Positions 1-8,745 of a stretch of DNA of 64,000 bases are shown here, piece after piece. Position numbers and translations under genes: made by a program. The stretch is from CAYWMD01 sp964458575 (GTDB taxonomy: Bacteria; Verrucomicrobiota; Verrucomicrobiia; Limisphaerales; JADLHS01): the NCBI GenBank assembly GCA_964458575.1, contig CAYWMD010000001.1, positions 62,001 through 126,000 on the forward strand, in the 5' to 3' direction. The notes beneath the pieces are model-generated. The model had not been told where the DNA came from and made no database searches. It worked only from the letters and a program-made list of their open reading frames with translations. Position 1 is the first letter of the stretch, and every line of letters begins with the position of its first letter.

Positions 1-189
1 CGCCGCCTGCTGGGCGAGCGCGATAAAAACGGCTTGGGTTACATCCTGCGCGGAGTGCGCTTCCGTCGTCATGCGCCAGGCGGCGGAGTGGACGAGGTCA
101 ATGTGCCGCTGCACCAGAGTGGTGAACGCCGCGTCCGATCGGTTTTCCGCGTAATCGCGCAAGAGTTCTTGGTCGGCCCGTTCGTTCAT
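1..189 (-). CDS. ECF-type RNA polymerase sigma factor, N-terminal part (runs off the left edge)
   Basis: The complement reads from an ATG at 189 without a stop to base 1, giving 63 residues. They begin MNERADQELLRDYAENRSDA and include a segment LVQRHIDLVHSAAWRMT and then SAQDVTQAVFIALAQQA. This is the pattern of sigma-70 region 2 of ECF sigma factors: a core-binding helix followed by the D-x-x-Q-x-V-F stretch. Proteins of this type are numerous in Verrucomicrobiota and often sit beside membrane regulators. Region 4 and any C-terminal extension lie outside the window, so the subgroup cannot be given. The gene is divergent from the next one, with about 130 bases between the two starts. Confidence 0.85.
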   Translation of the reverse strand, partial: MNERADQELLRDYAENRSDAAFTTLVQRHIDLVHSAAWRMTTEAHSAQDVTQAVFIALAQQAA

Positions 190-318
190 TCACCAGATAA
201 TACCCGGCCGATGAAACATCGGACAAAGAAATACCGGCTTTTCACGGTGGCCGGACGGCACAAACCATTTTGCGTGTTTTCGATTGAATGCGAAGCGCCG
301 GCTCACTAAATTGCCGGC

Positions 319-1536
319 ATGAAAAATCACGGTCGTGACCTGCGGCGGACGGACACAAACTCAGCAGGGAAATTCCCCTTCCACTTAAGAATTCTTTGCG
401 CGCTGTTCGCCGCAAGCCTGCTCGGGGCGGCCCCGGCACTGGCGGTGGACGATCCGGACGAAATATATCTCGGTATCTTTAAATCCATTCAACGGGCAGA
501 TACGTTGAGCGAGAGCGGCCGCCTGGAGGCTGCCCTGGCGAAATATCAGCAGGCCCAGACGAATTTGGCAGCCTTCAAAAATAATTTCCCCACGTGGAAC
601 GTGAAACTGGTTTCGTACCGGTTGAACTATTTGGCCGACAAAATCGAAGACCTGTCGAAGCCGCCGCCGGAACCGCCCACCGCCTCCGCGCCCCCCGAAA
701 AGTCTGAAAAGTCTGAAGCACCCGCTCCAGCACCCGCAGCAAAGCCTGCTGCCAGTCAGGTAAAGTTGATCGAGGCCGGGTCCGAGCCACGCCAGAAGCT
801 CCGGCTGCATCCGCAGGCCGACGACATGCAATCCGTGGTCGTCACCATCAAGACCGCCATGGACATGGGGACCGGGCAACCAATCAAACTGCCGGTGATC
901 AAGACGCCGATGGAGGTCGTGACCAAAAGTGTTTCCCCGGACGGCGTCATTGCGTACGAGACGACCTTTGGCGATCCGAGTCTGGCCGAAGACGCCGAAG
1001 CCGCCCCGCAGGTGGCCGAGGCGTTGAAAAGTCAAATTGCGGGGCTCAAAGGCCTTGTGATCACGGGCACCCTTTCCGCCCGTGGCCTGGCCTCCGGGGT
1101 AAAAATCAAGGCGCCGCCCGGCACCAACCCGCAAACACGCATGATGCTGGAGCAAATCAAGGATGCCATGTCCACGTTCAGTTGCCCGCTGCCAGAAGAA
1201 CCCGTCGGGGCCGGCGCCAAGTGGGAGGTCAAGCAGTCCATCAAAACCCAAGGCCTGACCATCGCCCAGACGGCGACCTACGAACTTGTAGCCATCCAGG
1301 CCGACCGCCTCGAAACCAAAAGTTCCATTGCGCAAAGCCTGAGCAGCCCGGGCAGCAAAGCCGAACTCGGCAAGATGAGCGGTTCGGGCGCCGGAACCTC
1401 AACCTGGGAACTGTCGCGCATTTACCCGGCACGCGCCTCGATTGACGGTCACTCGGAAATCGTCGTGGGCATGGGAGCAAACAAGCAGGGCATGACGATG
1501 AAGACGGAAACCTCCGTCCAGATCGAGTCGAAATGA
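319..1536 (+). CDS. Secreted DUF6263-like protein with TPR-like N-terminus
   Basis: The product is 405 residues. An N-terminal hydrophobic stretch (about 25-42, LRILCALFAASLLGAAPALA) looks like a signal peptide behind a long basic leader. Residues about 45-115 form a short helical repeat (SGRLEAALAKYQQAQTNLAAF) resembling a TPR-type assembly module. A Pro/Ala/Glu-rich linker follows (about 116-150). The rest is a beta-rich domain with tandem statements about M-D-M-G-T-G and GTLSARGLASGV that I associate with the DUF6263 family of exported bacterial proteins. No catalytic residues are evident. It ends 70 bases before the acyl-CoA synthetase on the same strand. Function is unknown; the family call is moderate. 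Confidence 0.65.
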   Translation: MKNHGRDLRRTDTNSAGKFPFHLRILCALFAASLLGAAPALAVDDPDEIYLGIFKSIQRADTLSESGRLEAALAKYQQAQTNLAAFKNNFPTWNVKLVSYRLNYLADKIEDLSKPPPEPPTASAPPEKSEKSEAPAPAPAAKPAASQVKLIEAGSEPRQKLRLHPQADDMQSVVVTIKTAMDMGTGQPIKLPVIKTPMEVVTKSVSPDGVIAYETTFGDPSLAEDAEAAPQVAEALKSQIAGLKGLVITGTLSARGLASGVKIKAPPGTNPQTRMMLEQIKDAMSTFSCPLPEEPVGAGAKWEVKQSIKTQGLTIAQTATYELVAIQADRLETKSSIAQSLSSPGSKAELGKMSGSGAGTSTWELSRIYPARASIDGHSEIVVGMGANKQGMTMKTETSVQIESK

Positions 1537-1605
1537 ACGAGCCGGGCGTTCGCTCCGACCGACGTCCTGCCCTCTGCGCCGGAACCCGCACGTAACGCCG
1601 TCCCC

Positions 1606-3177
1606 ATGAAAGCCTCCGACGCTCCGGAGTTCTTCAACTTTACCGGCGATGTCATGGATGGCTGGGCGCGAACCCGGCCGCAACAAGTCGGGTTGTGGTG
1701 CGTGGACGGCCGGACCGGCGCCGAAAGAAAATTTACCTTCCTGGAACTCGCAAGGTTGAGCTGTCAGGCCGCAAATGTCTTCTTAAGCCATAAAGTCCGG
1801 CGGGGGGATCGGGTGCTCGTGATGCTGCCCCGCGTCCCGGAATGGTGGATCGCCATGCTGGGCCTGATCCGGCTCGGCGCGATCCCGATTCCCGCGACCC
1901 AGCAATTGTCGGCGCGCGACGTGACCTATCGCCTGCAAACCGCGCAAATCGGCGCCGTGCTGACCACCGGCGAAGGCGCGTCGAAGGTCGTTGATTTTGA
2001 TGGGGTGCGATTAGCCGTGGGCCAGAGCCCGGCGGGCTGGGGGGATTTTGATGCGGAATTGGAGCAGGCGTTCGATGACTTTCCGACAGAGCGGACACGC
2101 AGCACCGACCCTAGCATCCTGTATTTCACGAGTGCGACCACCGGTGAACCCAAAATGGTCCTGCACACGCAGACCAGTTACGGACTGGCCCACCGGTTGA
2201 CCGGCGAATTGTGGCTTGATGGCAAACCGGGCGACGTGGTTTGGAATGTTTCCGATCTCGGCTGGGCCAAGGCGGCGTGGTCGAGCTTTTTCGGGCCGTG
2301 GCAGATGGGCGTGTGCATCTTTGCGCTGGATATTCATGGCAAGTTCGATCCCGCGCACACGTTGGATGCGCTGGCGAATTTCCCGATCACCATCTGGTGC
2401 GCCCCCCCAACCGCGCTTCGCTTTCTGGTGCGCCAGAATTTGAATCGCTGGCAATTCCCGCAGCTACGCCACTGCGTCACCGCCGGCGAACCGCTCAATC
2501 CGGAAGTGTTCAAACTCTGGAAATCAGCCACGGGTCTCGACCTGCACGAAGGCTACGGGCAAACGGAAAGCGTCATCCTCCTCGGTTACTTCCGTTCGTT
2601 GGGTGGGGAGATTCGGCCGGGCTCAACGGGCAAACCCACGCCTGGCATGCCGGTGAGCTTGGTGGATGAAACCGGGCGCGAACTTCCGACCGGCCAGGAA
2701 GGCGAAATTGCCGTGCGCGTGAAACCGGAACGACCGCTCGGCTTGTTCCAGGAATACTGGCAACACCCCGAAGAAACCGCCGCGCATTTCCGGGGCGACT
2801 GGTATCTCACCGGTGACCGTGCGGTGCGCGACGCGGACGGTTACTTCTGGTTTATTGGCCGCAAGGACGACATCATCAAGAGTTCCGGGCATCGCATCGG
2901 ACCGTTCGAAGTGGAAAGCGTGCTTTTGGAACATCCGGCCGTGCTGGAAGCGGCAGTTGTCGGCAAGCCCGACGCCACGCGCGGGCACATCGTCAAAGCG
3001 TTCGTGGTCCTGCGCGACGGAAACACGCCGAGCGAAGCACTGGTTCACACGCTTCAACATCACTGCCGGCAAACCACCGCGCCCTACAAATACCCGCGCG
3101 AGATTGAATTCGTAAAAGAACTGCCCAAGACCATCAGTGGCAAAACGCGGCGGTTCGAATTGCGGGCGAAGTCTTGA
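1606..3177 (+). CDS. AMP-forming acyl-CoA synthetase (ACSM/medium-chain type)
   Basis: The product has 523 residues and the full adenylate-forming (ANL) layout. The phosphate-binding loop is YFTSATTGEPKMVLHTQ near residue 171, with Ser/Thr followed by Gly-Glu-Pro-Lys. The adenine-binding YGQTES motif lies near 317, and the hinge region GDRAVRDADGYFWFIGRKDD near 402-421. The C-terminal catalytic Lys is in LPKTISGKTRR near 510. The WNVSDLGWAKAAWSSFFGPW block is typical of the acetyl/medium-chain acyl-CoA synthetases. It would activate a carboxylic acid to an acyl-AMP and then an acyl-CoA in the cytoplasm. The exact chain length cannot be read from the sequence. No thioesterase or beta-oxidation genes are adjacent. 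Confidence 0.9.
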   Translation: MKASDAPEFFNFTGDVMDGWARTRPQQVGLWCVDGRTGAERKFTFLELARLSCQAANVFLSHKVRRGDRVLVMLPRVPEWWIAMLGLIRLGAIPIPATQQLSARDVTYRLQTAQIGAVLTTGEGASKVVDFDGVRLAVGQSPAGWGDFDAELEQAFDDFPTERTRSTDPSILYFTSATTGEPKMVLHTQTSYGLAHRLTGELWLDGKPGDVVWNVSDLGWAKAAWSSFFGPWQMGVCIFALDIHGKFDPAHTLDALANFPITIWCAPPTALRFLVRQNLNRWQFPQLRHCVTAGEPLNPEVFKLWKSATGLDLHEGYGQTESVILLGYFRSLGGEIRPGSTGKPTPGMPVSLVDETGRELPTGQEGEIAVRVKPERPLGLFQEYWQHPEETAAHFRGDWYLTGDRAVRDADGYFWFIGRKDDIIKSSGHRIGPFEVESVLLEHPAVLEAAVVGKPDATRGHIVKAFVVLRDGNTPSEALVHTLQHHCRQTTAPYKYPREIEFVKELPKTISGKTRRFELRAKS

Positions 3178-3224
3178 ATCTGGGACGCTTCGGGATTCAC
3201 CGCCGGCAGGCGGGTTGGAAGTTT

Positions 3225-3405
3225 TCAATCAACGATGAGTGTCCGATAGAATTGCTGCGGAACTCCGGGCGTGATGGCGTTGGTGAACAAAAAATTGCCG
3301 TTCGCATCAATCTGGTTGGTGGCGATGCTCACCCAGTTGCTCAAGGGCAGGGTCACGTTGGTGGCCGTCAGCACGCAGTAGGGAGTGTCGGGCGGGCCGT
3401 TGCAA
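3225..3405 (-). pseudogene. Remnant of the C-terminus of a Thr/Asn-rich secreted protein
   Basis: Read on the minus strand, about 58 codons give GPPDTPYCVLTATNVTLPLS, then NWVSIATNQIDANGNFLFT, and end QQFYRTLIVD and a stop at 3225-3227. This is the standard last domain seen at the end of many large verrucomicrobial surface proteins (compare the ends of the products at 6216-7601 and 28605-37768). An in-frame TGA lies just upstream of the Cys-Asn-Gly start of the similarity, so nothing longer is encoded. I read it as the leftover 3' end of a deleted surface-protein gene. Confidence 0.65.
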
Positions 3406-3688
3406 CGTCACGCGTTTCCCAACCCGCAATCGTTGCGCGATCAAAAACTTGTGACATCGCTCTGCTGAACTCTGCTCCGGCATAGTCCACTTGGTCCAGC
3501 GCTTGCCTGGGAATTCTCGCCTCGCGTCTGGCTCTGCCGCTTCGCAGCGTGTTTGAGCGTGATCTCCAGGTTATGCCGGGAAATCGGTTCGCACCGGTCA
3601 CGGTGCCTCGCCCATTTGATTTTTCCGTGGGCTCGCCGCGCAACTTTTGCCGGCAGGCGAAGTTCAAGTCATCAGAGCGCGGCGCGAG

Positions 3689-3708
3689 CTTGCGTCACGT
3701 GACGCAAG
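3689..3708. promoter_or_regulatory. Perfect 20-bp palindrome upstream of the pilin gene
   Basis: The left half is CTTGCGTCAC and the right half GTGACGCAAG, an exact inverted repeat with no spacer and a CACGTG centre. It ends 37 bases before the pilin start codon. A spacer-free symmetric site at this distance suits a dimeric repressor or activator operator better than a terminator. The binding protein is unknown. Confidence 0.5.
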
Positions 3709-3745
3709 GGCACGTGAACCGCAAACCATCAACCGAACCGAGAAT

Positions 3746-4084
3746 ATGAAATGTCAAAGCACCAACGGCTTCACACTGATCGAAATCATGATCGTGGTGG
3801 GTATCATTGGGATATTGGCGGCCATCGCGATTCCATCCTTCCAATCGGCCACCAAACGGGCTCAGCGCCAGGCTTGCGCCATCAATCGCAAAAACATTGA
3901 CGGCGCGAAGGCCACCTGGGCCATGGATAACAAGCAATCGCCGGATGCCGTGCCTGCCGATGCCGATCTCTTCGGCGATGGCCGGTACATTGATCACAAA
4001 CCCGATTGCCCGGCGGGCGGTGCTTATTCGCTCAATGCGGTCCGGGAGAAATGCACCTGCAATGTGCCGATCCACATCAATTGA
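3746..4084 (+). CDS. Type IV pilin-like / PulG-type pseudopilin
   Basis: The product is 112 residues from the ATG at 3746. An in-frame extension back to 3647 has no pilin character, so the ATG next to the prepilin leader was chosen. The leader MKCQSTNG is followed by the class III signal FTLIEIMIVVGIIGILAAIA, with Glu at +5 of the mature protein. A prepilin peptidase would cut between Gly8 and Phe9. The remaining ~80 residues (RKNIDGAKATWAMDNK and a Cys-rich end with three Cys) match the short single-gene pseudopilins that are abundant in Verrucomicrobiota. It is likely exported to the inner membrane as a minor pilin or type II secretion subunit. No assembly genes are nearby. Confidence 0.9.
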   Translation: MKCQSTNGFTLIEIMIVVGIIGILAAIAIPSFQSATKRAQRQACAINRKNIDGAKATWAMDNKQSPDAVPADADLFGDGRYIDHKPDCPAGGAYSLNAVREKCTCNVPIHIN

Positions 4085-4156
4085 GAAAAATCGCCCGCGT
4101 AGAGATGGGATTGGTTCTGTCCATAAACCACTCGTCGGGAGCGTCGGAGCGCCGCC

Positions 4157-4209
4157 GTTGGAGTTCACGCTTCAGCGTGTCCCCGGCAAGCTAAAGCTTG
4201 AACTCCAAC
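4157..4209. repeat. Palindromic element, GTTGGAGTTC family, intergenic copy
   Basis: The ends GTTGGAGTTC and GAACTCCAAC are inverted around a centre that keeps GCTTCAGC/GCTAAAGC. The same element occurs at 40590-40643 inside glcF. It is flanked by a further inverted pair (GAGCGCCGCC at about 4147 and GGCGGCGCTC at about 4214), so the whole hairpin is nearly 80 bases. Confidence 0.7.
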
Positions 4210-4334
4210 GTGGGCGGCGCTCTGCCAAGAACCGCTACGCGGGTTCATGGCGAGGACCGTGTTGTTTCAGGAAATTGCCTATGATGTTTGCAGCCAAACG
4301 CGAGTGATTGGCAGTGCGACAACTTGGAGGTTTA

Positions 4335-4384
4335 GGTGGGGCAAGCGTCCTCGCGAGCCGGCTCGTCGGAAGCCTCGCCCCACC
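4335..4384. repeat. Palindromic element with GGTGGGGC ends
   Basis: The inverted ends GGTGGGGC and GCCCCACC enclose a GC-rich centre containing CGAGCCGGCTCG, itself palindromic. The element lies in the leader of the sulfatase gene, about 70 bases before the ATG. It forms an open frame with the gene, but the signal peptide begins only downstream, so it is taken as untranslated. Confidence 0.6.
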
Positions 4385-4451
4385 AGGCGGTGACATTGCC
4401 GTCCGATTTGGTTGGACGGCACTGCCAACGTTTCTCAAAATCAATCTTGTA

Positions 4452-5927
4452 ATGAGCACAAATCGAGTTTTCCGGCGCGGTTGCGGGATCGGCATCGCCG
4501 CCGTGTTGATCGCCGGTGCGATGGCACCAGGTTTGGTTACGGCGCAGCCCACCAACGCCCATCCACCGGCGCCGCGCCGCCCCAGCATCCTGTTCATCCT
4601 TGCCGATGATCTCGGCTACGGCGACCTGAGCTGTTACGGACAGACGAAGTTCGCCACACCCAACATTGACAAGCTCGCCAGCGAAGGCATCCGCTTCACC
4701 AGTTGTTACGCGGGCAGCACGGTTTGCACGCCGTCGCGCGCGGCACTGATGCTGGGCCAGCACACCGGACATCTGAATCTGCGTGGCAACGTGCGCCAGG
4801 GCACACTCCAGGCGGACGAGGTCACCGTGGCGCAAGTCCTGAAGCAATCGGGCTATCGCACCTGCCTGGTCGGCAAGTGGGGCTTGGCGGACGAGGGCCT
4901 GCCGGGCGTGCCGCAGAAGAAGGGCTTCGATGAATTCGTCGGCTACCTGGAAAATGTCCACGCGCACAACTATTATCCCGAGTATCTCTGGCGATACGAT
5001 CCGGCCAGCGATGTGAAGCAGGGGTTTGACGGCAAGTTCCAGTTCACCCAAAACGCCGGCGGGCAGAAGGGCCTTTACATTCCCGACCTGTGCACTCAGG
5101 CGGCTCAGAATTTCATGGGATACAGCAAGCCCGACCAGTTCAACCGCTATCGCCCGTTCTTCCTTTCCGTCAATTACACCATCCCGCACGCGAACAACGA
5201 ACTCGGCAGCAATGGCATGGAAGTCCCGACCGACGCACCTTTCTCCGGCGAACTGTGGCCACAACCCGAACGCAACAAGGCTGCGATGATCAGCCGCCTG
5301 GACGGCTACGTCGGCAAGCTCATGGCGAAGCTCCGGGATCTCAAAATTGAATCGAACACGATTGTGTTTTTCACCAGCGACAACGGCCCGCACAAGGAAG
5401 GCGGCGTGAAGCCGGAGTTTTTCCAAAGTTCAGGACCGTTCCGCGGCCATAAGCGCGACCTGACGGAAGGCGGCATCCGCGTGCCGATGATTGTGCGCTG
5501 GCCCGGCCGGATCCGACCGGGCGTGAGCGATTTCCCGTGGGCGTTCTGGGATTTTCTACCCACCGCCGCCGAAATCGCGCGCGCCGAACCGCCAAAAGGA
5601 ATTGACGGCATTTCCATCCTGCCGTTGCTCCTCGGCGAACCGCAGACTAACCGACACGAGTTTTTCTACTGGGAATTCCACGAGAAAGGTTTCAAGCAAG
5701 CCATGCGCATGGGGGATTGGAAGGCCATCCGGCTGCAACCCGGCGGACCGTTGGAACTCTACAACCTGAAATCCGATCCCGGTGAAAAGCAAAATGTCGC
5801 GGACAAGAATCCGGACGTGATCAAGCAAATCGAGGAGCCGTTCAAAACCGCCCGCACCGATTCGGATCGTTGGCCGATCAAACCGCCGTCTGGCAAGCCC
5901 GCGACCCAACCAAAGGAAAAGTCTTGA
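4452..5927 (+). CDS. Secreted arylsulfatase-type sulfatase
   Basis: The product is 491 residues from the ATG at 4452, which precedes a clear signal peptide (MSTNRVFRRGCGIGIAAVLI to about residue 32). The metal-binding start ILFILADDLGYGD lies near 46-58. The sulfatase signature is CTPSRAALMLG with Cys92 as the residue to be converted to formylglycine. Later metal ligands are in FFTSDNGPHKEGG (near 303). The C-terminal LYNLKSDPGEKQNVADKNP is typical of polysaccharide sulfatases of Planctomycetes and Verrucomicrobia. It should hydrolyse sulfate esters outside the cytoplasm; the substrate is not readable. The FGE-family gene at 11685-12845 is a possible but doubtful maturase, since it lacks one catalytic Cys. 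Confidence 0.93.
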   Translation: MSTNRVFRRGCGIGIAAVLIAGAMAPGLVTAQPTNAHPPAPRRPSILFILADDLGYGDLSCYGQTKFATPNIDKLASEGIRFTSCYAGSTVCTPSRAALMLGQHTGHLNLRGNVRQGTLQADEVTVAQVLKQSGYRTCLVGKWGLADEGLPGVPQKKGFDEFVGYLENVHAHNYYPEYLWRYDPASDVKQGFDGKFQFTQNAGGQKGLYIPDLCTQAAQNFMGYSKPDQFNRYRPFFLSVNYTIPHANNELGSNGMEVPTDAPFSGELWPQPERNKAAMISRLDGYVGKLMAKLRDLKIESNTIVFFTSDNGPHKEGGVKPEFFQSSGPFRGHKRDLTEGGIRVPMIVRWPGRIRPGVSDFPWAFWDFLPTAAEIARAEPPKGIDGISILPLLLGEPQTNRHEFFYWEFHEKGFKQAMRMGDWKAIRLQPGGPLELYNLKSDPGEKQNVADKNPDVIKQIEEPFKTARTDSDRWPIKPPSGKPATQPKEKS

Positions 5928-5976
5928 TGGCTAAGCCAACTTCGGGGCGGCAGCAACTTCACGTCCCCACCACAAC

Positions 5977-6075
5977 GGGCGGCACGGATGCCGCCCTCAC
6001 CGGCACGCTCGGAAGCGCACCGCCACCGTGGAGGCAGGCATCCTGCCTGCCGGTTAGCGCGGCTTCCCAGCCGCG
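5977..6075. repeat. Cluster of three short palindromes (REP-like)
   Basis: Three different hairpins lie in line in the 288-base space before the DUF11-like gene: 5977-5996 (GGGCGGCA/TGCCGCCC), 6033-6051 (GGCAGGCA/TGCCTGCC) and 6058-6075 (CGCGGCT/AGCCGCG). Their density resembles the BIME-type mosaics of other bacteria. They may also act as the transcript end of the sulfatase gene. No further structure was seen in this spacer. Confidence 0.65.
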
Positions 6076-6215
6076 TGTTCCCAAAGCGTTGCTGTCGGCG
6101 CGAAGTTGCGCCCCTGCGCAGCCGGATTGAAACTTTGCCATTGTGGCGGTGTTCAACCCTGCGCAAACTGACAGCAAGATGACCGCCCCGGCAGGCACTT
6201 GATTCCGTTCGACGA

Positions 6216-7601
6216 GTGAAAAGCAACTTCATTCTGAAACTCCTCGTCGTCGCATGTCTCGGCGTGCTCGCGCATGAAGCCTCGCTCCCGGCGGCGGACT
6301 TCGAGTTGCTGGTCACCCGCTCACCCGACCCCGTCGTCGTCAATCACGAGTTGAATTTCACGATTGATGTCACCAACCGCGCGGGCCTTACGGTCACCAA
6401 CCTCGTCGTGACCAACTTTTTCCCCGCGTCCGCGCAACTGACCTACGCCAGCAACTTCTTTGGCGGCATACTCACCAACCCGCTGGTCTTCGTGGTGGAC
6501 ATCCTCACGAACAACCAGCGCGCGCATGTCGAATATTTGATTGTCCCCACCGTGCTCGGGGAACTCACCAACACCACCACCGTCGGTTTCTTCGGCCTGA
6601 CCAACGTCCTGGCAACCAACGTGGTGGTGACGCGGGTGGTTTCCGGCATCGCGGACCTCGCGGCCGGGCTGACCGTCCCGCCGGGCGGAGTCTTGAGCAA
6701 CGATTGGACGACTTACACCGTCGCCGCTACCAACTTTGGTCCGGATGCGGTCCCGGACGTCATCCTGACCAATCAACTTGCGCCAGCCTTGAAACTGATC
6801 CGGGTCAATCCGACCAACTCTGCCGTTTCCTTCACCAACGGCACCTTGCATTTCAGTCTGGGCACCCTGCCCGCCAACACCTACACGAGCTTTGCAATCA
6901 CTGTGCAACCGACCAACGTCGGCCCGATGCCCCTCCTCGCCGGCGTTCATGCGATCGGCGGCTACGACACGAACACCGCCAACAACTTCGCGACCAACGT
7001 AATCAACGTCGGCTCCGTGCTGGCTGGACAGCTCGTCGCCTCCATTGTGTCCACGCAGAAATACAATCCGCAGACCGGCATGATGGAACAACAGGTGAAC
7101 CTGGCAAACACGGGAACGACCAACGCCGTCGCCGCGCGCGTCATCGTTCAGGGCTTGACCAACCGGTTGTACAACGCCGCTGGCACCAACGATGGCAACC
7201 CCTTCGTCGCCTACACGACCAATCTTCCGGCCGCGGCGAGCGTGGAGCTGCTGCTGGAGTATTTCGTTCCGGCGCGGACGGCGGTTTCCAATCCGGTGCT
7301 CAACGCGGTGGAAGTGCCGGTTTACAATCCGCTCCTGCCCTCCGGCGCGCCGGTTCGCATTTCGCGCCTCCTGGTGCTGCCGTCCGGGCGCGTGCTGATT
7401 GAATTTCCGGCGGAGACGAACAGGAGCTACACCGTGCTTTACTCCGCGGACCCGTCGTTCACCAACCAGCCCCGCGCGGCCCAGCCGTCCGTCACGGCGC
7501 CCGCCGACCGCGTGCAATGGATTGATTACGGGCCGCCCAAAACCCTCAGCGCGCCGGCCAGCACGCCGAATCGGTTTTACCAGGTCATCCTGAACCCTTA
7601 G
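6216..7601 (+). CDS. Secreted DUF11-like repeat protein
   Basis: The product is 461 residues, starting with GTG at 6216 directly ahead of a signal peptide (MKSNFILKLLVVACLGVLAH to about residue 27). Residues about 28-110 (VTNRAGLTVTNLVVTNFFP) and about 145-265 (TVAATNFGPDAVPDVILTNQ) are two copies of the DUF11/CARDB-like beta-sandwich. A third, weaker copy runs to about 380. The end (VLIEFPAETNRSYTVLYSAD and NRFYQVILNP) is the C-terminal domain common in verrucomicrobial surface proteins. It is probably extracellular with a structural or adhesion role; no enzyme motif was found. It is followed after 23 bases by the beta-barrel gene and is likely co-transcribed with it. Confidence 0.8.
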   Translation: MKSNFILKLLVVACLGVLAHEASLPAADFELLVTRSPDPVVVNHELNFTIDVTNRAGLTVTNLVVTNFFPASAQLTYASNFFGGILTNPLVFVVDILTNNQRAHVEYLIVPTVLGELTNTTTVGFFGLTNVLATNVVVTRVVSGIADLAAGLTVPPGGVLSNDWTTYTVAATNFGPDAVPDVILTNQLAPALKLIRVNPTNSAVSFTNGTLHFSLGTLPANTYTSFAITVQPTNVGPMPLLAGVHAIGGYDTNTANNFATNVINVGSVLAGQLVASIVSTQKYNPQTGMMEQQVNLANTGTTNAVAARVIVQGLTNRLYNAAGTNDGNPFVAYTTNLPAAASVELLLEYFVPARTAVSNPVLNAVEVPVYNPLLPSGAPVRISRLLVLPSGRVLIEFPAETNRSYTVLYSADPSFTNQPRAAQPSVTAPADRVQWIDYGPPKTLSAPASTPNRFYQVILNP

Positions 7602-7624
7602 CGCGCGGATCAATTCGCCGACAC

Positions 7625-8668
7625 ATGAAATCAACCCGGGCCACCCAACAAAACGCGATTTCGCGCTGCGTTGTGGCTCTCGTATTCGTCACGTTGCTGG
7701 TCAGCGACAGTCGCGTGACCCAAGCCCAGACCATCACCAACTGGACGAGACATTTCCGGATCGGCGCGGTGGTGGGATTGAACATGGACGTGAACTTTCG
7801 GATGAACGGCCAATTCGGCATCTCCGGCAGCGGCCAGCCGGGGATATTCGACGATGGTTACGTGCTCATGGACAACACCGGCAACGCCGGCGGTTACACC
7901 TCGAATTGGGGCTACCAGAACGCCTCCCAATACGACCCGGCCAACCACACGCTCACCCTGCACAGTTCCACGTCGTTCAGCATCACGGACAAGCATCGCG
8001 AGGATGCCGGCGAGAACATGGGGTTGGACGTACTTTATGGCGGGAAGATCATGAAATCCGGCGACGCGATTTTCAGTTGGGAACTCGGCTTCATGTGGAT
8101 GCCCATCTCGGCCCGCGACCAGCGTCCGCTGGCCACCACCTTTGGCCGCAGCACGGAAGTGTTTGACACCGGAGACATCGTCGTGCCGGAAGCGCCCTAC
8201 AACGGCGGCCCCAGCGGCATTGGGCCAACCATTCCCGCCGCCGGAACGCCCGGCCAGGATGAAACCACCCCGGGAACCATCACCGGCACGCGCAAGCTGG
8301 ACGCGACGCTTTACAACATCCGGCTCGGCCCGGCCATGCATTGGGAGTTGAACAAGTGGTTCGCCTTGTCGGTCAGCGGCGGCGCCGCCATGGGCATCGT
8401 TTCCAGCGAATACCAGTACAAGGAAATCATCACCACGCAAGACGGCGGCCAGACCTCCAACCGCGGCAGCTTCAGCAACACCGACACCGTCTTCGGCAGC
8501 TACGCCAACGTGACGCTGCTGTTTCACACCAAGGAAAAAGCCGACATCTTCATCGGCGCGCAATACATGATGCTGGACACCGTGAGCGTGAGTTCGGAAG
8601 GCCGCTCCGCCAGCCTCGATCTCGGCGGCGGGATTTACGTTTCCGCCGGGGTCAACTGGCCGTTTTGA
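7625..8668 (+). CDS. Putative outer-membrane beta-barrel protein
   Basis: The product is 347 residues. A signal peptide occupies about residues 1-35 (VVALVFVTLLVSDSRVTQAQ). The body alternates hydrophobic and polar residues with aromatic belts (HFRIGAVVGLNMDVNFRMNG, ELGFMWMPI, YNIRLGPAMHWELN, GSYANVTLLFHTK, IFIGAQYMML), consistent with 8-12 amphipathic strands. It ends with Phe (VSAGVNWPF), the usual BamA-recognised C-terminal residue of outer-membrane proteins. A Pro/Gly-rich insert near 195-220 would be an extracellular loop. The specific family was not recognised. Its close spacing to the DUF11-like gene suggests that both belong to one surface assembly. Confidence 0.7.
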   Translation: MKSTRATQQNAISRCVVALVFVTLLVSDSRVTQAQTITNWTRHFRIGAVVGLNMDVNFRMNGQFGISGSGQPGIFDDGYVLMDNTGNAGGYTSNWGYQNASQYDPANHTLTLHSSTSFSITDKHREDAGENMGLDVLYGGKIMKSGDAIFSWELGFMWMPISARDQRPLATTFGRSTEVFDTGDIVVPEAPYNGGPSGIGPTIPAAGTPGQDETTPGTITGTRKLDATLYNIRLGPAMHWELNKWFALSVSGGAAMGIVSSEYQYKEIITTQDGGQTSNRGSFSNTDTVFGSYANVTLLFHTKEKADIFIGAQYMMLDTVSVSSEGRSASLDLGGGIYVSAGVNWPF

Positions 8669-8745
8669 ATCTATAGGAATTGGCTCTTTACAAAGAGCAA
8701 TTCGGGTATTATCAGTGCCTTGGTATTGGAAAGTGGCACAAAACA

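Larger units (their letters stand above)
3178..3745. other. Non-coding stretch of about 570 bases
   Basis: No intact gene was found between the acyl-CoA synthetase and the pilin gene. The left part carries a minus-strand remnant of a secreted-protein C-terminus (3225-3405). The middle (about 3410-3680) shows nothing recognisable. The right part holds a perfect 20-base palindrome and then the leader of the pilin gene. Confidence 0.6.
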
